Shown in pieces: positions 26,496 through 38,523 of a DNA stretch of 64,000 nucleotides (position 1 is the first letter of the stretch; every line of letters starts with the position of its first letter). This stretch comes from Aaosphaeria pasadenensis (lineage: Eukaryota; Ascomycota; Dothideomycetes; Pleosporales): positions 186,001 through 250,000 of the forward strand of contig JAKLMB010000017.1 in assembly GCA_022813625.1 (NCBI GenBank), read 5' to 3'. A program made the translations under genes and the position numbers. The notes beneath the pieces were generated by a model that made no database searches, was not told the DNA's origin, and saw only the letters and a list, made by a program, of their open reading frames with translations.

Positions 26496-27072
26496 TTAGA
26501 CGCGGTTGCGTGCTGTTGAACCGCGCTTTGGTACTGTCCATGGCTCGGGGCAGACAATCTAGAGAACATGTTAGAATGGTCATTTCTGGTGGTGGGTAGT
26601 AGAATAAAACGTACCTCTCCCTCGCTATATGCCCAAAAGTACGCAATCATACCGACGAGATAGTACAGTCCGGCGTTGGTGGCTTGATACAACAGTAATG
26701 CGGCAAGTGCACTGAGCGGGTAGAAGACGAGACGAGCTTCGATGGAGCGGTGGATTGCGGATCCTGCGAGGGCACCCAGAGGCCATTCCCAAGCAATACC
26801 GAAGATTCCGAGGAGGATGTTGATGATTTGGAGAGCGGGGATGGGTTTGACGGCGGCGTCCAGGTTCTTGGTCAGGAAGTCCCAGAAGATCTTGGGGTAG
26901 AAGATGCCTTCGAATCCAGCAGCGACTTGGTCTGTAGGGTTGTGTTAGTACTCTGATGATACATCCATTTCTCCCTTTGGTTGGAGTAGGCCTCAGGATA
27001 GCATGGGTACGTACAGGCAGCTGCAGAGAGAACGATGAGTCTCGCCCAGTGGTTCTTGATTAATTTTCCCAT
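26496..27072 (-). CDS. noxD: NoxD/PRO41-like NADPH oxidase subunit (p22phox homologue)
   Basis: A 145-residue membrane protein. Exons: 27072-27015, 26931-26615 and 26558-26496; introns are 83 and 56 bp. It starts MGKLIKNHWARL and has about four hydrophobic segments. The layout matches animal p22phox: an MG-start with an aromatic-rich first helix, an EWPLG motif where p22phox has EYPRG, and a last helix ending FWAYSEGE where p22phox has LLAAVRGE. The tail PEPWTVPKR is short, without the long proline-rich tail of p22phox. Fungal NoxD (PRO41 in Sordaria) is known as an ER-associated partner of NoxA needed for sexual development and fusion. The next gene, divergently transcribed, is NoxA itself, which supports the call. 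Family assignment rests on remembered similarity, so it needs a profile search. Confidence 0.75.
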
Positions 27073-30000
27073 TGTTGCGGTAGGTTTAGAAGAAAAGAAG
27101 GATTTCGATTAAAAAGAAAGTGAATTGCGTGAATAAAGGACCGACCCGGCGGCGTACAAAAGTCGAAGCGAAGAGAACGTAAAAAGGCGTGTGAAGAATG
27201 GAACGACCGTGGAACTATCGCGCAGCGAGCTACCAGCAGCTACGAGAGAGCATCAGGTCGTTCAGACGTGGGAACTGGGTTTTGTTATACTAGGTGTCGA
27301 GGCACGTCGCAGGTCTGAGGTTTGAGGCTAGCGCTTAATGGAGAGATGGCTCAGGCTCAGTCGATCGCAAGGGCACAAAGCGTTCATAGACTTTGGAAAC
27401 TCGATTCGGATTCAAGATTCAGGCAGGCTCCTGGGAGAATTTGCGGTCTGAGGCAGTGAGGAGACGTGAGGAGACGTGCAAAGGGGTCTGTGGGTGGGTT
27501 CTTGCGACGTCAAAGTGGGAGGGTTGAAGAGGTTCGATACCGGAAGCGTGTCACGACGATATGGCAAAGGCGGACGGGACAGCCGTATATGGAGAACGAG
27601 ATTCATGCGCCTGGACTATGAGGAGAAGAGAAGGGCAGGGATGGGTGATCAACTGTAGCCGCTGTCTATGGACTCTAAACTCCAAGTAACTCCAAGTGCT
27701 GGGGTTGAGAGTCGATTTTGCGATGATGATTGGGCGGACTTGGTCTCTGATGGGAGAGGATCAGGGTTAAGGTGACTGGGAACCCCTGATGCTTGTGATG
27801 CGTGCGATGTGCCAGGTCCAGCCTCTCGTGCAGCAACATCCTGTACCTCCTCCCGTCCATCCTTGACCATTTGTGCATCTATTCTCTTGGTTCTTTTCTA
27901 AGTATTGTCTTCCTTCTAAGCTCATCCAGTCCAAGCCTCAACTCAATCCTATCCCTCGGGTGGTCAGTCGTGGCACAGTAGCGTGACCCTCCCAGACCTA
28001 TCGCATAGGTTCACGCACCTTTGGCCCTCCTTTGCCCTTTTTGCCATTTCCCTTGCTCGCCTTGTCGATACATTGCTTCCCTACACCGTTACACCTTGCA
28101 GGCTTGTACCCTCGCTTGGCGGTCAGGTGGCTTCGAGAAAACTAGTCGTAGCACAGCACGTATACAGCCTCTATCACGCTGGTGGGACGAATCGGAATCA
28201 TACATTCGGTCAAATCCATTATCTACCGAACGTGGGCATTCTCGATACGGTGGACTTTCTCCACTACTGTGTACATGGTGCTCTTGGGTTAATTCCTTGA
28301 TGTATTCGCCTTCAATAGTACTCCGTATATCGATAATTATCTCTCATGATTGTCAGCCGAGCAAGCTAGCCAGCCGTATCTTGTTAGGCCACCTATTTTC
28401 AATGCGAATAGCCAACTCCGTATGGGTAGGTCTCTAATGGGCAATATCCTCCCAAAAAGATTCACCATCAATCAATCAATCATTGTAAACCCGCCTCAGC
28501 CGAGGCCTTCCTCGGCTGCGTATTGGTTCAACCACAATTCTCAACGTCTGAACATGACTACGGGTCGCATCAGAATCCGTGCGCAATTTTGATCTGTAGC
28601 AGCCTCACGGATGCCTCAGTCCCGACCTCTACCCCCGACACTTTGGCCCCTGGTCATCTGGAACTCTCCGCATCCGGTAGTAATCTTCACTCCATCACTC
28701 ATCCAGAAGTCCAAAACATCAAAAAGCCAGTGCCTCAGCTGCCTCAAACCTCTCGAGCTACAGACTGTCGGATCGAACCGACGTCACCCCCCACAACAAA
28801 CCCCATCCTGCATATCCCCGAAGATCCAAACTTCATCGTACGACAAAGTTTCCTTCAGACTCTGTCATGCATGCCCCCGGATGTTCACTATCTGAGGCAG
28901 CGAGGCTTGACCGATTGTATGAGCCTAAGGCGGCGAGCAATTTTAAGCTTAATCCCTCGCTGAAAACAATATGGTCTGATGTTGTTTTGCGACAGTAGCT
29001 GTAGTACCTGGTTTGGACGTGCCGGAGGCGTTCAAGCAAAGGAACGAGTGGAGCGTCCATGCGGTTTACAGATGTCGTGGAATGGAAATCCTAAAACAAT
29101 GGCCTGATGTTGTTCTGATACCAAAAGTACGGGCTTGCGGAGGTTTTGTCGATTATCAAAATCGAAGATGTGATGGCTCTGCCCGATTTGGAAGTCTACG
29201 ATGCTCTGGCAATTATTCGCCGAATTGTGCATTCGGTAGAACAGCAACACTAGAGTTCTGGTATTTTGGTGTGCGGCGAGGTACATGTTGTTAACCTCTG
29301 GCTCCACAGGCTACATGCAAGCAATACTGAACGCATGTTGACCCGGCAATTCTCAATAGAAAGCTGCAGGCGCTTACCCGCTCGAGCAATTCTATGGAAG
29401 TCGTGAGCGCTTCGCACAGAAATGAACACATATCGATCTCAACGTCGATCGGAGTATACGCACGCCGCACGCGGACGCGCACTATCATCTCTGGAGATCT
29501 GCATTCTCGGAAAGATGAACTTCCTTTCTCATGGCTGATACATCGAAGCCGATTATAATTATTCATTCGATCTCCATTAGTTATTCTCCACCCGCTGGTA
29601 TGCGCAACAGAGTGCACGGCTCATTGTCTCTATCAAAACCTGTCCGGCGCTACTGCTGATACATTGGCTATCCTGCAAAGATGCAGAAGCGCCCAGGCAC
29701 CCAGACTAAATGATTGCTTAGACAAATGATGTACAACACATGCTTCATGGTCAATTAGTCGGACGGATCAAGGATTGAAGAGTCAGCATTAGGGCCAAGA
29801 TGGGGGCAGACCTTGCACAATAGTCCATCGCATTCACCCCCACCATGCCTCCATCGTTGAATAAGTCATCTTTGGTCTATCGTGTAGTCCAGAACGGGAG
29901 CATACGCTATCATTCTAACTGTCCGAATTTCCGTCAAAATATGCTCAGAAAACCTGCAGCTCGCTTCAACCATCACGACCCTAACGCAAGGCGATAACAG

Positions 30001-32037
30001 TGATTACTGCTAGTGGGATGCGTGCAATGGACGCCATAGCACATCCTCACAACAAATGGATCCAAAGGGTAATGGAGCCGTAACCTGTGGGGGAATGCTA
30101 GAACTAGATGGTTGAAGGAACGGTCTGAAAATAGACGACCGAGAAGACGGGAGATGCGATTGGACGAGGAACCGTCTGCATCTGGCCCGCACCGCACACC
30201 GACTGGCGGAAGCTTAAGCTGGTGGCAGTACAAGGTTACTGTCCGTATGGCTGAACGGATCTGTATGGCTGTATGGCTGTTGATGGGGTTTACAGAAATG
30301 GGACCTGAGCGCGTACAGTCGATGGGGGATTGGCTGTCCGGTGTAGGCCTCGTACATCTCCCGCCACGCCAACCTCTCCCAAGACCAACCCGGCCCTCGC
30401 TGCCAATGGCTCTTCTCACTATTCTGCCCATTCACCATCGCTGAATGCCCTTTCTCTTCAACAATGAGACCCTGGAGTACTGGACTACCAGACCCTACTC
30501 TACAAGCCCCGGCGGCTGCAGAAGTCACGTCGTGCTCATCCGTCTATCCAGAGAGCTCTCGCCAGCACTCGATTTCTAAAGGTGCACTACGGAGTACACA
30601 CCTACAGAATGATGCGCTGTGGACCTAGGGCCTGTCCACAAGGATCCCAGGTCCCAGGCCGTGGCACTCTCTTCGTGGACAGTCCTGTCTTAGATAGATA
30701 CTACTTACATACACCTCCCATACAATTTGCCCTGCCTGTCCTATTCTCGAACAACATCCACTGCGTGATCACGATTTGGCTTATGAGAAATTTCACTTTT
30801 CTCCCCTTATTCGAAGAAACACATTTTACGATTCTGTCCAGCGCAGATTGACGACTCTTCGCGCGCGCTCTCGGACCTACTCTTAACCTCACCCTTCGAA
30901 CGTGGACTGTCTCAGCGAAACCCCCTGCGGTGTCAGACATCCCCATTACTACAACCCTTTCTAGCCATTCTCCGTTGTGCTCCTCACTGAACCCTCTGAG
31001 GAAGACAATAACCAAAATCAACACTGCAACGAAGAAAAAAAGAAGAACCTATCAACAGAACTCAATACTGGATTTAATCTACATACTGGCGACCGTCTGA
31101 AAATAGTATTATCGTGCAGTTACTGCGCCCATCGAAGTAAAGATAGAAAGACGCGAGCATCGGGAATTCAATCTACAACCACCACACTCCGGACCTACTA
31201 GAGCAAGCAAATAAACCTTCCCGAATCAACAAATCCGTACCGGAATCGCCACTGCATAACTGTGCATTACTCATTCAATTGCGGCCTGTATTGTAGAGCC
31301 TACCGGAAAAGAGAAAATCTTTAGAAAACTCACTGGTGACCGCAACCCCTAAAAACCCAGGTATGGTTCTGTGCCTGTCGCTTCAGGTTTGAGACGCTCC
31401 TCATACATCTGGCGTACATCGCATAGCCGCGACTCCGTATCACCCCTCGATATTCTCCCGCTCCCATTCAGGACTGGCGGCTGCTTCACGTTCTCTTTTG
31501 CCTGCCATCTTGCGCATTCGGTCACTTGCAAACTGTTAATCATCTTAATCCCTCCTCTATACTGTCAACCTACCGGGGCACCGGTTACAGCCACGCCCGT
31601 ACCTAGCACGCTCTTCAGTTTCATCATTGCCTGCCGCTCTATCCCCAGGCTCGCACGGCTCAGACGAGATCCACCTGATCTGCACTTAAGCCACCACACC
31701 TCTGGACTGCTTACACTCTAATAAACCTTGGTCCCCAGCGGAAACCCTTGGTCGTCATCTCTACCACCGCTCCCTCAACACCACGCCACTCCCCTCCCGT
31801 CCCCCGACACCGACATTCTTTACCTTCACTTCGTATCTGGCTGGCCGGGTTGAACTTGGACTGGATTGATTTTCCCCATATCTGGTCGAACGTTCGCATT
31901 ATTTTCCCGTTACGTTCTTTTTAATCGTGGACCTAATCATTGTCGACACCGTTGACCGGCTCGCTCAAACGTCTTATTTCGATCTTGGGATCTGTTCATG
32001 CTGTAAAAGAGTACTATAATTCCTCGGTATCTTCAAC
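27073..32037. other. 5 kb divergent interval between noxD-like and noxA
   Basis: The largest gene-free interval in the window. It must carry both promoters. It has no ATG frame with a known domain. A plus-strand frame at 28523-28963 and adjacent fragments to about 29300 look vaguely protein-like, including an imperfect direct repeat (28963-28990 and 29093-29118). TACGGAGTA motifs occur at 28319 and 30588. The last 700 bp before NoxA are CT-rich, as expected for a fungal 5' leader. Confidence 0.5.
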
Positions 32038-33851
32038 ATGGCACACGGCGGAAACCTTCAGTGGTCACGACTATTCTCTCCGAAGAAATGCTTCTTCTAC
32101 TTCATCTTTTGGGGTGCCCATTGGGCCATATTCGCTTATGGATGGTATGGAAGAACCAATGCGAAGTAAATAATTGCATCGTCGTGCTAACTCTCCCGCA
32201 GGTGGAAACAGGCTGGCGATGAGCGACTTGCACCTCTAAACGGTCTTCAATACTCCGTCTGGCTTTCTCGTGGTGCTGGTCTTGTCTTGTCGGTCGACAC
32301 CATGGTCATCGTTATGCCCATGTGCAGGAACATTCTCCGAGCTATTCGACCAAAGGTTCGATGGTTACCACTCGACGAATCAATGTGGTTCCATCGTCAA
32401 GTCGCATATGCTATGCTGTTCTTCACCATAATTCACACCGCTGCGCATTATGTCAAGTAAGTAGAATTGGCTAGCACCAGGCGGAAACCGAAGACTAATA
32501 GATGCAGCTTCTTTAACGTTGAAAAGACACAAGTACGACCTCAGATTGCTCTTCAGATTCACTACACCGAAGCTGGAGGCATCACTGGTCACCTCATGCT
32601 TCTCATGATGTTGATGATCTACACCACCGCGCACTACAGGATCCGCCAGCAGTCCTTCGAGACCTTCTGGTACACGCATCATCTGTTCGTTCCCTTCTTG
32701 CTCGGAATGTACACCCACGCCACTAGCTGTTTCGTGCGTGACACTGCCGCGCCCTTCTCGCCATTTGCTGGAAAGGACTTCTGGGATCATTGCATTGGTT
32801 ATGAGGGCTGGCGATGGGAGCTTGTTGGTGGAGGTCTCTACTTGATCGATCGTTTCTACCGTGAGATCCGTTCTCGCAGGCAGACACAGATTGTCAAGGT
32901 TGTCCGTCATCCATACGGTAAGTTCGAGTCGTTTTTCTGTGCACAATACAAAATCTAACGATTACTTTAGATGCCGTCGAAATTCAATTCACCAAGCCCA
33001 GCATGAGGTACAAGCCCGGACAATGGCTTTTCATCAACTGCCCGGACGTCAGCTACCACCAATGGCATCCTTTTACCATCACCTCTTGCCCCAACGACCC
33101 CTACATCTCCATCCACGTCCGCCAGGTCGGTGACTTCACCCGCGCGCTCGCCGACGCTCTCGGTGCAGGACAGTCGCAATCCAAGCTTTACGACGAATTG
33201 GACCCCATGGGCATGTATGAGATCGCTCTCCAGCACGGCCAGAAGATGCCCGCTATCAAGATTGACGGTCCCTACGGAGCCCCCGCAGAAGACGTCTTCG
33301 AGAACGAAGTCGCTGTCCTCATTGGTACTGGTATCGGCGTTACCCCCTGGGCCTCAATCCTCAAGTCCATCTACCACCTCCGTCTCTCCCCCAACCCTCC
33401 CAAGCGACTCCGCCGCGTTGAATTCATCTGGGTCTGCAAAGACACCTCGTCCTTCGAATGGTTCCAAACGCTCCTCTCCTCCCTGGAAGCCCAGTCCCCC
33501 GGCGGCCCCAATGGCGACCAATTCCTCCGCATCCACACCTACCTCACCCAGAAGATCGACGTCAACACCGCGCAGAACATCGTCCTCAACTCCGTCGGAA
33601 CTGACAAGGATCCCCTCACCGAGCTCAAGTCTCGCACCAACTTCGGCCGCCCAGACTTCGGCCGCCTGCTCTGCGGCATGCGCGACGGCATTCTCGACAG
33701 GACGTACATGAGCGGCTTGGAGGGCACTCTCAGCACGGACGTCGGAGTGTACTTCTGCGGTCCTAACGTCGCAGCCAGGGATATCAAGAAGGCGTGTAAA
33801 TTGGCCACGTGCCAGGAGGTCAACTTCAAGTTCTGGAAGGAGCATTTCTAA
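32038..33851 (+). CDS. noxA: NADPH oxidase catalytic subunit NoxA (Nox1)
   Basis: A 550-residue superoxide-generating NADPH oxidase, the gp91phox homologue. Exons 32038-32144, 32202-32456, 32508-32917 and 32971-33851; introns are 57, 51 and 53 bp. Six membrane helices carry the four haem-ligand histidines: His100 and His114 on one helix, His178 (FWYTHHLF) and His191 on another. The C-terminal dehydrogenase half has the FAD motif HPFTITS, the NADPH motifs GPYGAP and GTGIGVTPWASIL, the nucleotide loop CGPN and the characteristic final Phe (FWKEHF). There are no EF-hands, which excludes NoxC. Length and ends match NoxA rather than NoxB, which has an N-terminal extension. It acts in membranes of growing and fusing cells and in sexual development. 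Confidence 0.96.
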
Positions 33852-36363
33852 ACCACTTATTCAAAATATAGGAGAGATAAGAGTGTTGCGGCGAAAGGAA
33901 AATGTCAATTCTTGGTCCCTAACCCCTCTCCCCCCCTCTCCCGCACATACTATAACAAACATACTACTACAACAACTACTACTACAACACTACCAATTCC
34001 CCCCTGTCAAACGCAGAGTGTCAACCGTTTTTAGTTTTTTTCACGGGCTTTTTATATACCAAACCATACCATAGCGTATCTTATACAATCACGAATTTTT
34101 CAAAAAGAAATAACTAGTCATGTCCAATTTACCAATCTCCATTGCAACGTGCCCACCCACTCACTCACAAACACCTCACAAAGACCAGTGCACACCCACA
34201 CCGTCCGCCACCCACGTCCCTCCCATTGCCAATTCCATCACCCACACACGCCGCCCGGAAATACAGACAAGAAAATGCCTGAGACACGCGCCGCGCCCTT
34301 GGCGTTCCTCGTCCTGCTTCCCTCAGGCATCGGAACGAGGCGTTTCCGAACCCTTTATGATGCTGTTCTCCCCCGTGCACGGCGCATGAACAGAACTTGC
34401 CGAACGTGACCCGAGAAAATGCCTTAGAATGATGGGATAGAATAGAAGGTCGGAGATTTAGGCTTGGGAGATGTGTGTTTGAAATGGGTTGTTTGTGTTG
34501 GTGGAGTGATGATGGGTCGATTCGCGCTCGCTGTTTTTGTTGTCATGGCTGGCTGCCTTCGGTGTGTTGTTGTTGGAGGGAGGGAGGGAGGATATGCGCT
34601 GTGGTGTTGTAGTGTGCTGAAGCCTTTTTTTTTTGTGCTGAGGAACTTTTCCAATTTTTTACCTGTTGGAAGACACTTTCGTGAGATTTATTGTTGGTTA
34701 TTCTACTTGGTTGTAGGATTGATATCACTCTATGAATTATGTTTATATCGTCTCCAGAAACGCTCGTCTTATTTCCTTGGACTTCAAGAAAATGAACAAA
34801 AGCACGCCCAAACTACATAAACGCAGTCTCGCGCTTGCAGCACATTATCGTGTAGTTGACATTTCTACGTAAATTTACTGCATTGTAATAATCATTACAC
34901 TTTGTCCATTCTCGATTGAGCTCTACAACCCGAAATAGTAACCTAACCACAGCACGCACACAGCCCTTGCCCATAGGACGGACAAACGAACGATGCCTCC
35001 TAGCGAACGAACTACAAATCCCCATACGGCACAGCACAGTACAAGAACAGCAGACTCCCAGTCCACGGCCCGGTCTCCGTGCCACAAATGCAAGCACTGC
35101 GGGAGGGAAGGGGAGGCAAGGGAAGGGAGGCTCGGGTCGATGCGGCGTCCCTCGTCCACTACCTCAATAGCGGTTGATCATACAGCATTTACCCTATTTC
35201 GAGGGACGGAGGGGGCCAGGGGAAGGCATGGAGTGTGTCTTTGTTGTGTGGGTGCGGAGCGATTGCGGCGTAGTGCATGCATTCAACCGAGTTCACTACG
35301 GACAGGGACTGTATGTGTACGGACTCTAGGGCTTCGATGGCGAAGTAAGAGTACCGAGGGCTTGGAATAGAACGAGTGGGTGTGGCGTTGAGTGTTGTTC
35401 TACAGGCCTGGGATATTCGGGATTTTGGTAAGGAAGACGAACAGGGAGGGATTGAATGGGGGTTGCGGCGTAGACGGCTCTTTCGGTTGAATCGTGCATG
35501 CGGCACAGTTGAGGAGGGACGAGGTTGGGATGAGTGATTGGGTGGGAGATCTGCTTGTGTTATTATGGACTGTGAGGTAGGAAATGGTTGCTGATATAAC
35601 TTAGGTGTGTTGGTCTGCTTTTGTCAATTATTAGATTGCGGGTATGTTGGATGGATCATTGCTGTGAGAATAGGGATGTCGAGAAAGGAGGCGAGCTCCG
35701 CTGACAGTAAGTAACATCTCACTATGTGGAAAGAATTTGGGAGTGACTTTCAACCATTGTTGAAGGAGTGCAATAACCAGCGTCTTCGACAATTAACATC
35801 CGCCAGTCATTCATTGCGCTCCATACAATCCTACTCACCGGACAAACATGGTACGCAATCCTCGACGGCCCCATCAATTTTATATAATAGTATCAGAGCC
35901 TATGATTGAAGCCCCCACCAACGGAACGATGTAAGACGGGTCATAATTCGAAATCGGTTATTTACGGAATTAGTTATAAGCATGTTCACTGAAAGTGCAG
36001 ATGGTATGAGCACTGGGGATTCACGGGGTTGGGAACTTGAAGTAAATGAAATTCCGGATTTCCTTTGTTGGAACTGATGGAGCGCAGAACATAGATTAAG
36101 CTATCATTCCGGAGGGAAGACGATCATACGATGTGTGTTTGTCCAGAGAGATTGCGTCTTCTTTTCTTGGTACAGAGATGGAGGAGACGATGTTAATACT
36201 AGCATAATGGACGATACGACATACCACACTCTCGTCAAGTAACATTACAAACTCGATTAAATCGCTAGCGCTGACGATGAATTTTCGCTCAAAGGGTATC
36301 GCTACTATACAAAGAATACATCATAGTCTATCACCACATCTCTCCTCTCATCCAGTTGGGACA
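33852..36363. other. Convergent intergenic region
   Basis: About 2.5 kb between NoxA and the Kelch gene 3' ends. Includes pyrimidine-rich and GT-rich tracts. ATG frames such as 34993-35370 are low-complexity without recognisable domains. No RNA gene seen. Confidence 0.55.
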
Positions 36364-38523
36364 TCAATGCACAGGTTTCGAGCCAGATGCCGCGGGCGCC
36401 GCTGTATACTCCTCAACATCGCCAGCATATAGCTCTTGCGGGTTCTGTCGGTGGCTTGTGTATATCTCATGAACCGGTTTCCCGCCAGGATTGTTGTGAT
36501 CCATGAGTTCTGTCGCATATCCGTGGTTACCATCTGCCTCGACGAGATTAGCCATGGCCGAGGGCTGACCATATGCATACGCAGACTCGCGTTTTCTTCT
36601 CCTCAGAGTGAAGAACACTGCACCGATGATCAGGCCCAGGCCGACGACGCCGCCGACGACGCCGCCGGCGATTGCTCCAACGTTAGTCGTCTTTTCACTT
36701 GAGGGGTCTGCTGAGGTAGTTGGGGGAGGAGTTTCCTGCTTTATTGCCTGGAAAAGTTCTCTCACGTCTGCCGTCTCGAAGCCTGCGCTTGGAGCTGTCT
36801 GCGTTGCGCTGCCCGATGCATCGCCGCCAATCTTTTCGTAGACGGCCTTCGGTACTTTATACGCGTTGGCTTCTTGGGCGGGGCCGTCGTATTTGGTCGT
36901 CCAGGTTAGGTTTGACATGTCGAATAATCGTAAACCGTAATTTAAGTCGTCACAAGCATCCCCATCACCCTCATCTCCCCATCCACCTTGATTACCGCCA
37001 TAAGTGACCATGTAGCGATCAGCGAGGACATCGCACTTATGCGCCTTTCGAGTCGGGTGCTTGCCGTCGATACGGATCCATTTGAACGATGGGATAGAGA
37101 GAACCCATAGATCCGAGTAGGCGTTCGGGACAGATACTGTTGATTCACCGGCATACATATAGATGTTATGGCTGCTATTGTCTGGCGCACTCGCGGCTAC
37201 GGCGCAGAAGCCCTGCCGACCGGGTGGAAATGTTCCACCCTCGACTGAAGTGGCTTGGCTGTGCCATTTGTCGTTCCAGGCATCGTAGATGAGGACCTGT
37301 CTCATGCTTTCGATCTGTGGCTTTGGTGAGCTAGGGTTCGAAAAAATAGAGCTGTGGGCGGACTCACATCCCCTGTGTCCCTTCTGTTACCACCAAAACC
37401 AATAGCGACACCTCCTGTTGAACCCACTGTTCCAGGTAGAAAAACAAGTTGTCCGTATTCAGTCCCAGTAGTCGTCAACTGGGTATCTGTAGTGACATTG
37501 GTCCTTGCGGTTATAGTCAGCAAACAGTTCCAGTCTCGACCAATCTTCCAAACACCTTGACATACCACTTAAAGCTATCCGTCTCAAAGGTCAACAAATT
37601 TCCATTCCCCGTCACCTCCTCGTTCGAGCGCCCTACGTATCCGGCTATATCATTTGGATACATCTTCCTCGCTCCGGGTCCATTGGTACCAGAGAAGTAG
37701 TAAGCTTTCCTTGCGAGCGGATTATACGCAAAAGCGCCGGCCGCAAAACTGTCCCTCACATCGGACCCGCTACTGGGCTGGACCGCCGTCTCAGAACTCC
37801 ACCGGTCCGATTGGATATCGTACCGAAACACAGTGCTGGCTTTGTAGGTGGAGAAATTGGATGGTAGGAACTGGCCGTCGCGGGATAGCCAGGCCTCGTC
37901 GTTGACAGCGCCGCCGACTACATATGCGCTCTGCTTGTCGACCCAGAAGGCGCCATGTTGGAATAAAGTTATATTTCCTGGAATGTCTTTCGCTGTCATG
38001 ATGCTTGTGTCGCTGAGGTCGCGCGCCTTCGTGAAGTCGGCAATGCGTAGGTAGTGGTCTGCAGTTGAAGGGCGTCAGCTGGTTCTGTCTATGTGGAACT
38101 GATCGCGCTCGGTAGGACTAACTGATTACTTGAAAGGCCGGCTGTGGAGGATAATAATTAGCATTTGTATAACCAAATCAGTCTAGCAATGCGAACATAC
38201 CTGAGATCCATTTCTAACCCAAGATTGGCCACCTGCAACCCATTAGCTCCCATTCAACGACATACAATCATACGGTTTCCACTGCTTACCATACATATAC
38301 AACTTGTTCTCACTCACAGACACTGCAGAGGTCCATCAGCTCCATGCTCAATCACGCGAGTAAATCCAAAGTAGCCCTTACGCGCAACATCTCTCCTCTT
38401 GCACTCCTTCAACGGGTCTAAATCATCCACATTGACCGGTACGACTTCGTCCGCAGCAACGACGGCACGACGCGAGAACGCCAACATCGCGACCGCCGCG
38501 GGGCCGAAGCTTGACACTCTCAT
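36364..38523 (-). CDS. Secreted Kelch-repeat protein with single transmembrane anchor
   Basis: A 601-residue type I membrane protein in seven exons: 38523-38382, 38322-38290, 38232-38201, 38141-38123, 38058-37566, 37503-37368 and 37314-36364. Exons 2-4 are only 33, 32 and 19 nt. The N-terminus (MRVSSFGPAAVAMLAF) is a signal peptide. Kelch/galactose-oxidase beta-propeller blades follow: LYMYGGQSW, AYVVGGAV, AIGFGGNRR, VLIYDAWNDKWH, LWVLSIPSFKW and YMVTYGGNQGG. Near residues 497-522 is a glycine-rich membrane helix (GAIAGGVVGGVVGLGLIIGA) with a basic stop (LRRRKRE) and a short cytosolic tail. Fungal proteins of this plan are thought to act at the cell surface; ligand unknown. The microexon model restores the GG-containing blade in frame, but it was built by eye and needs transcript support. 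Confidence 0.8.
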
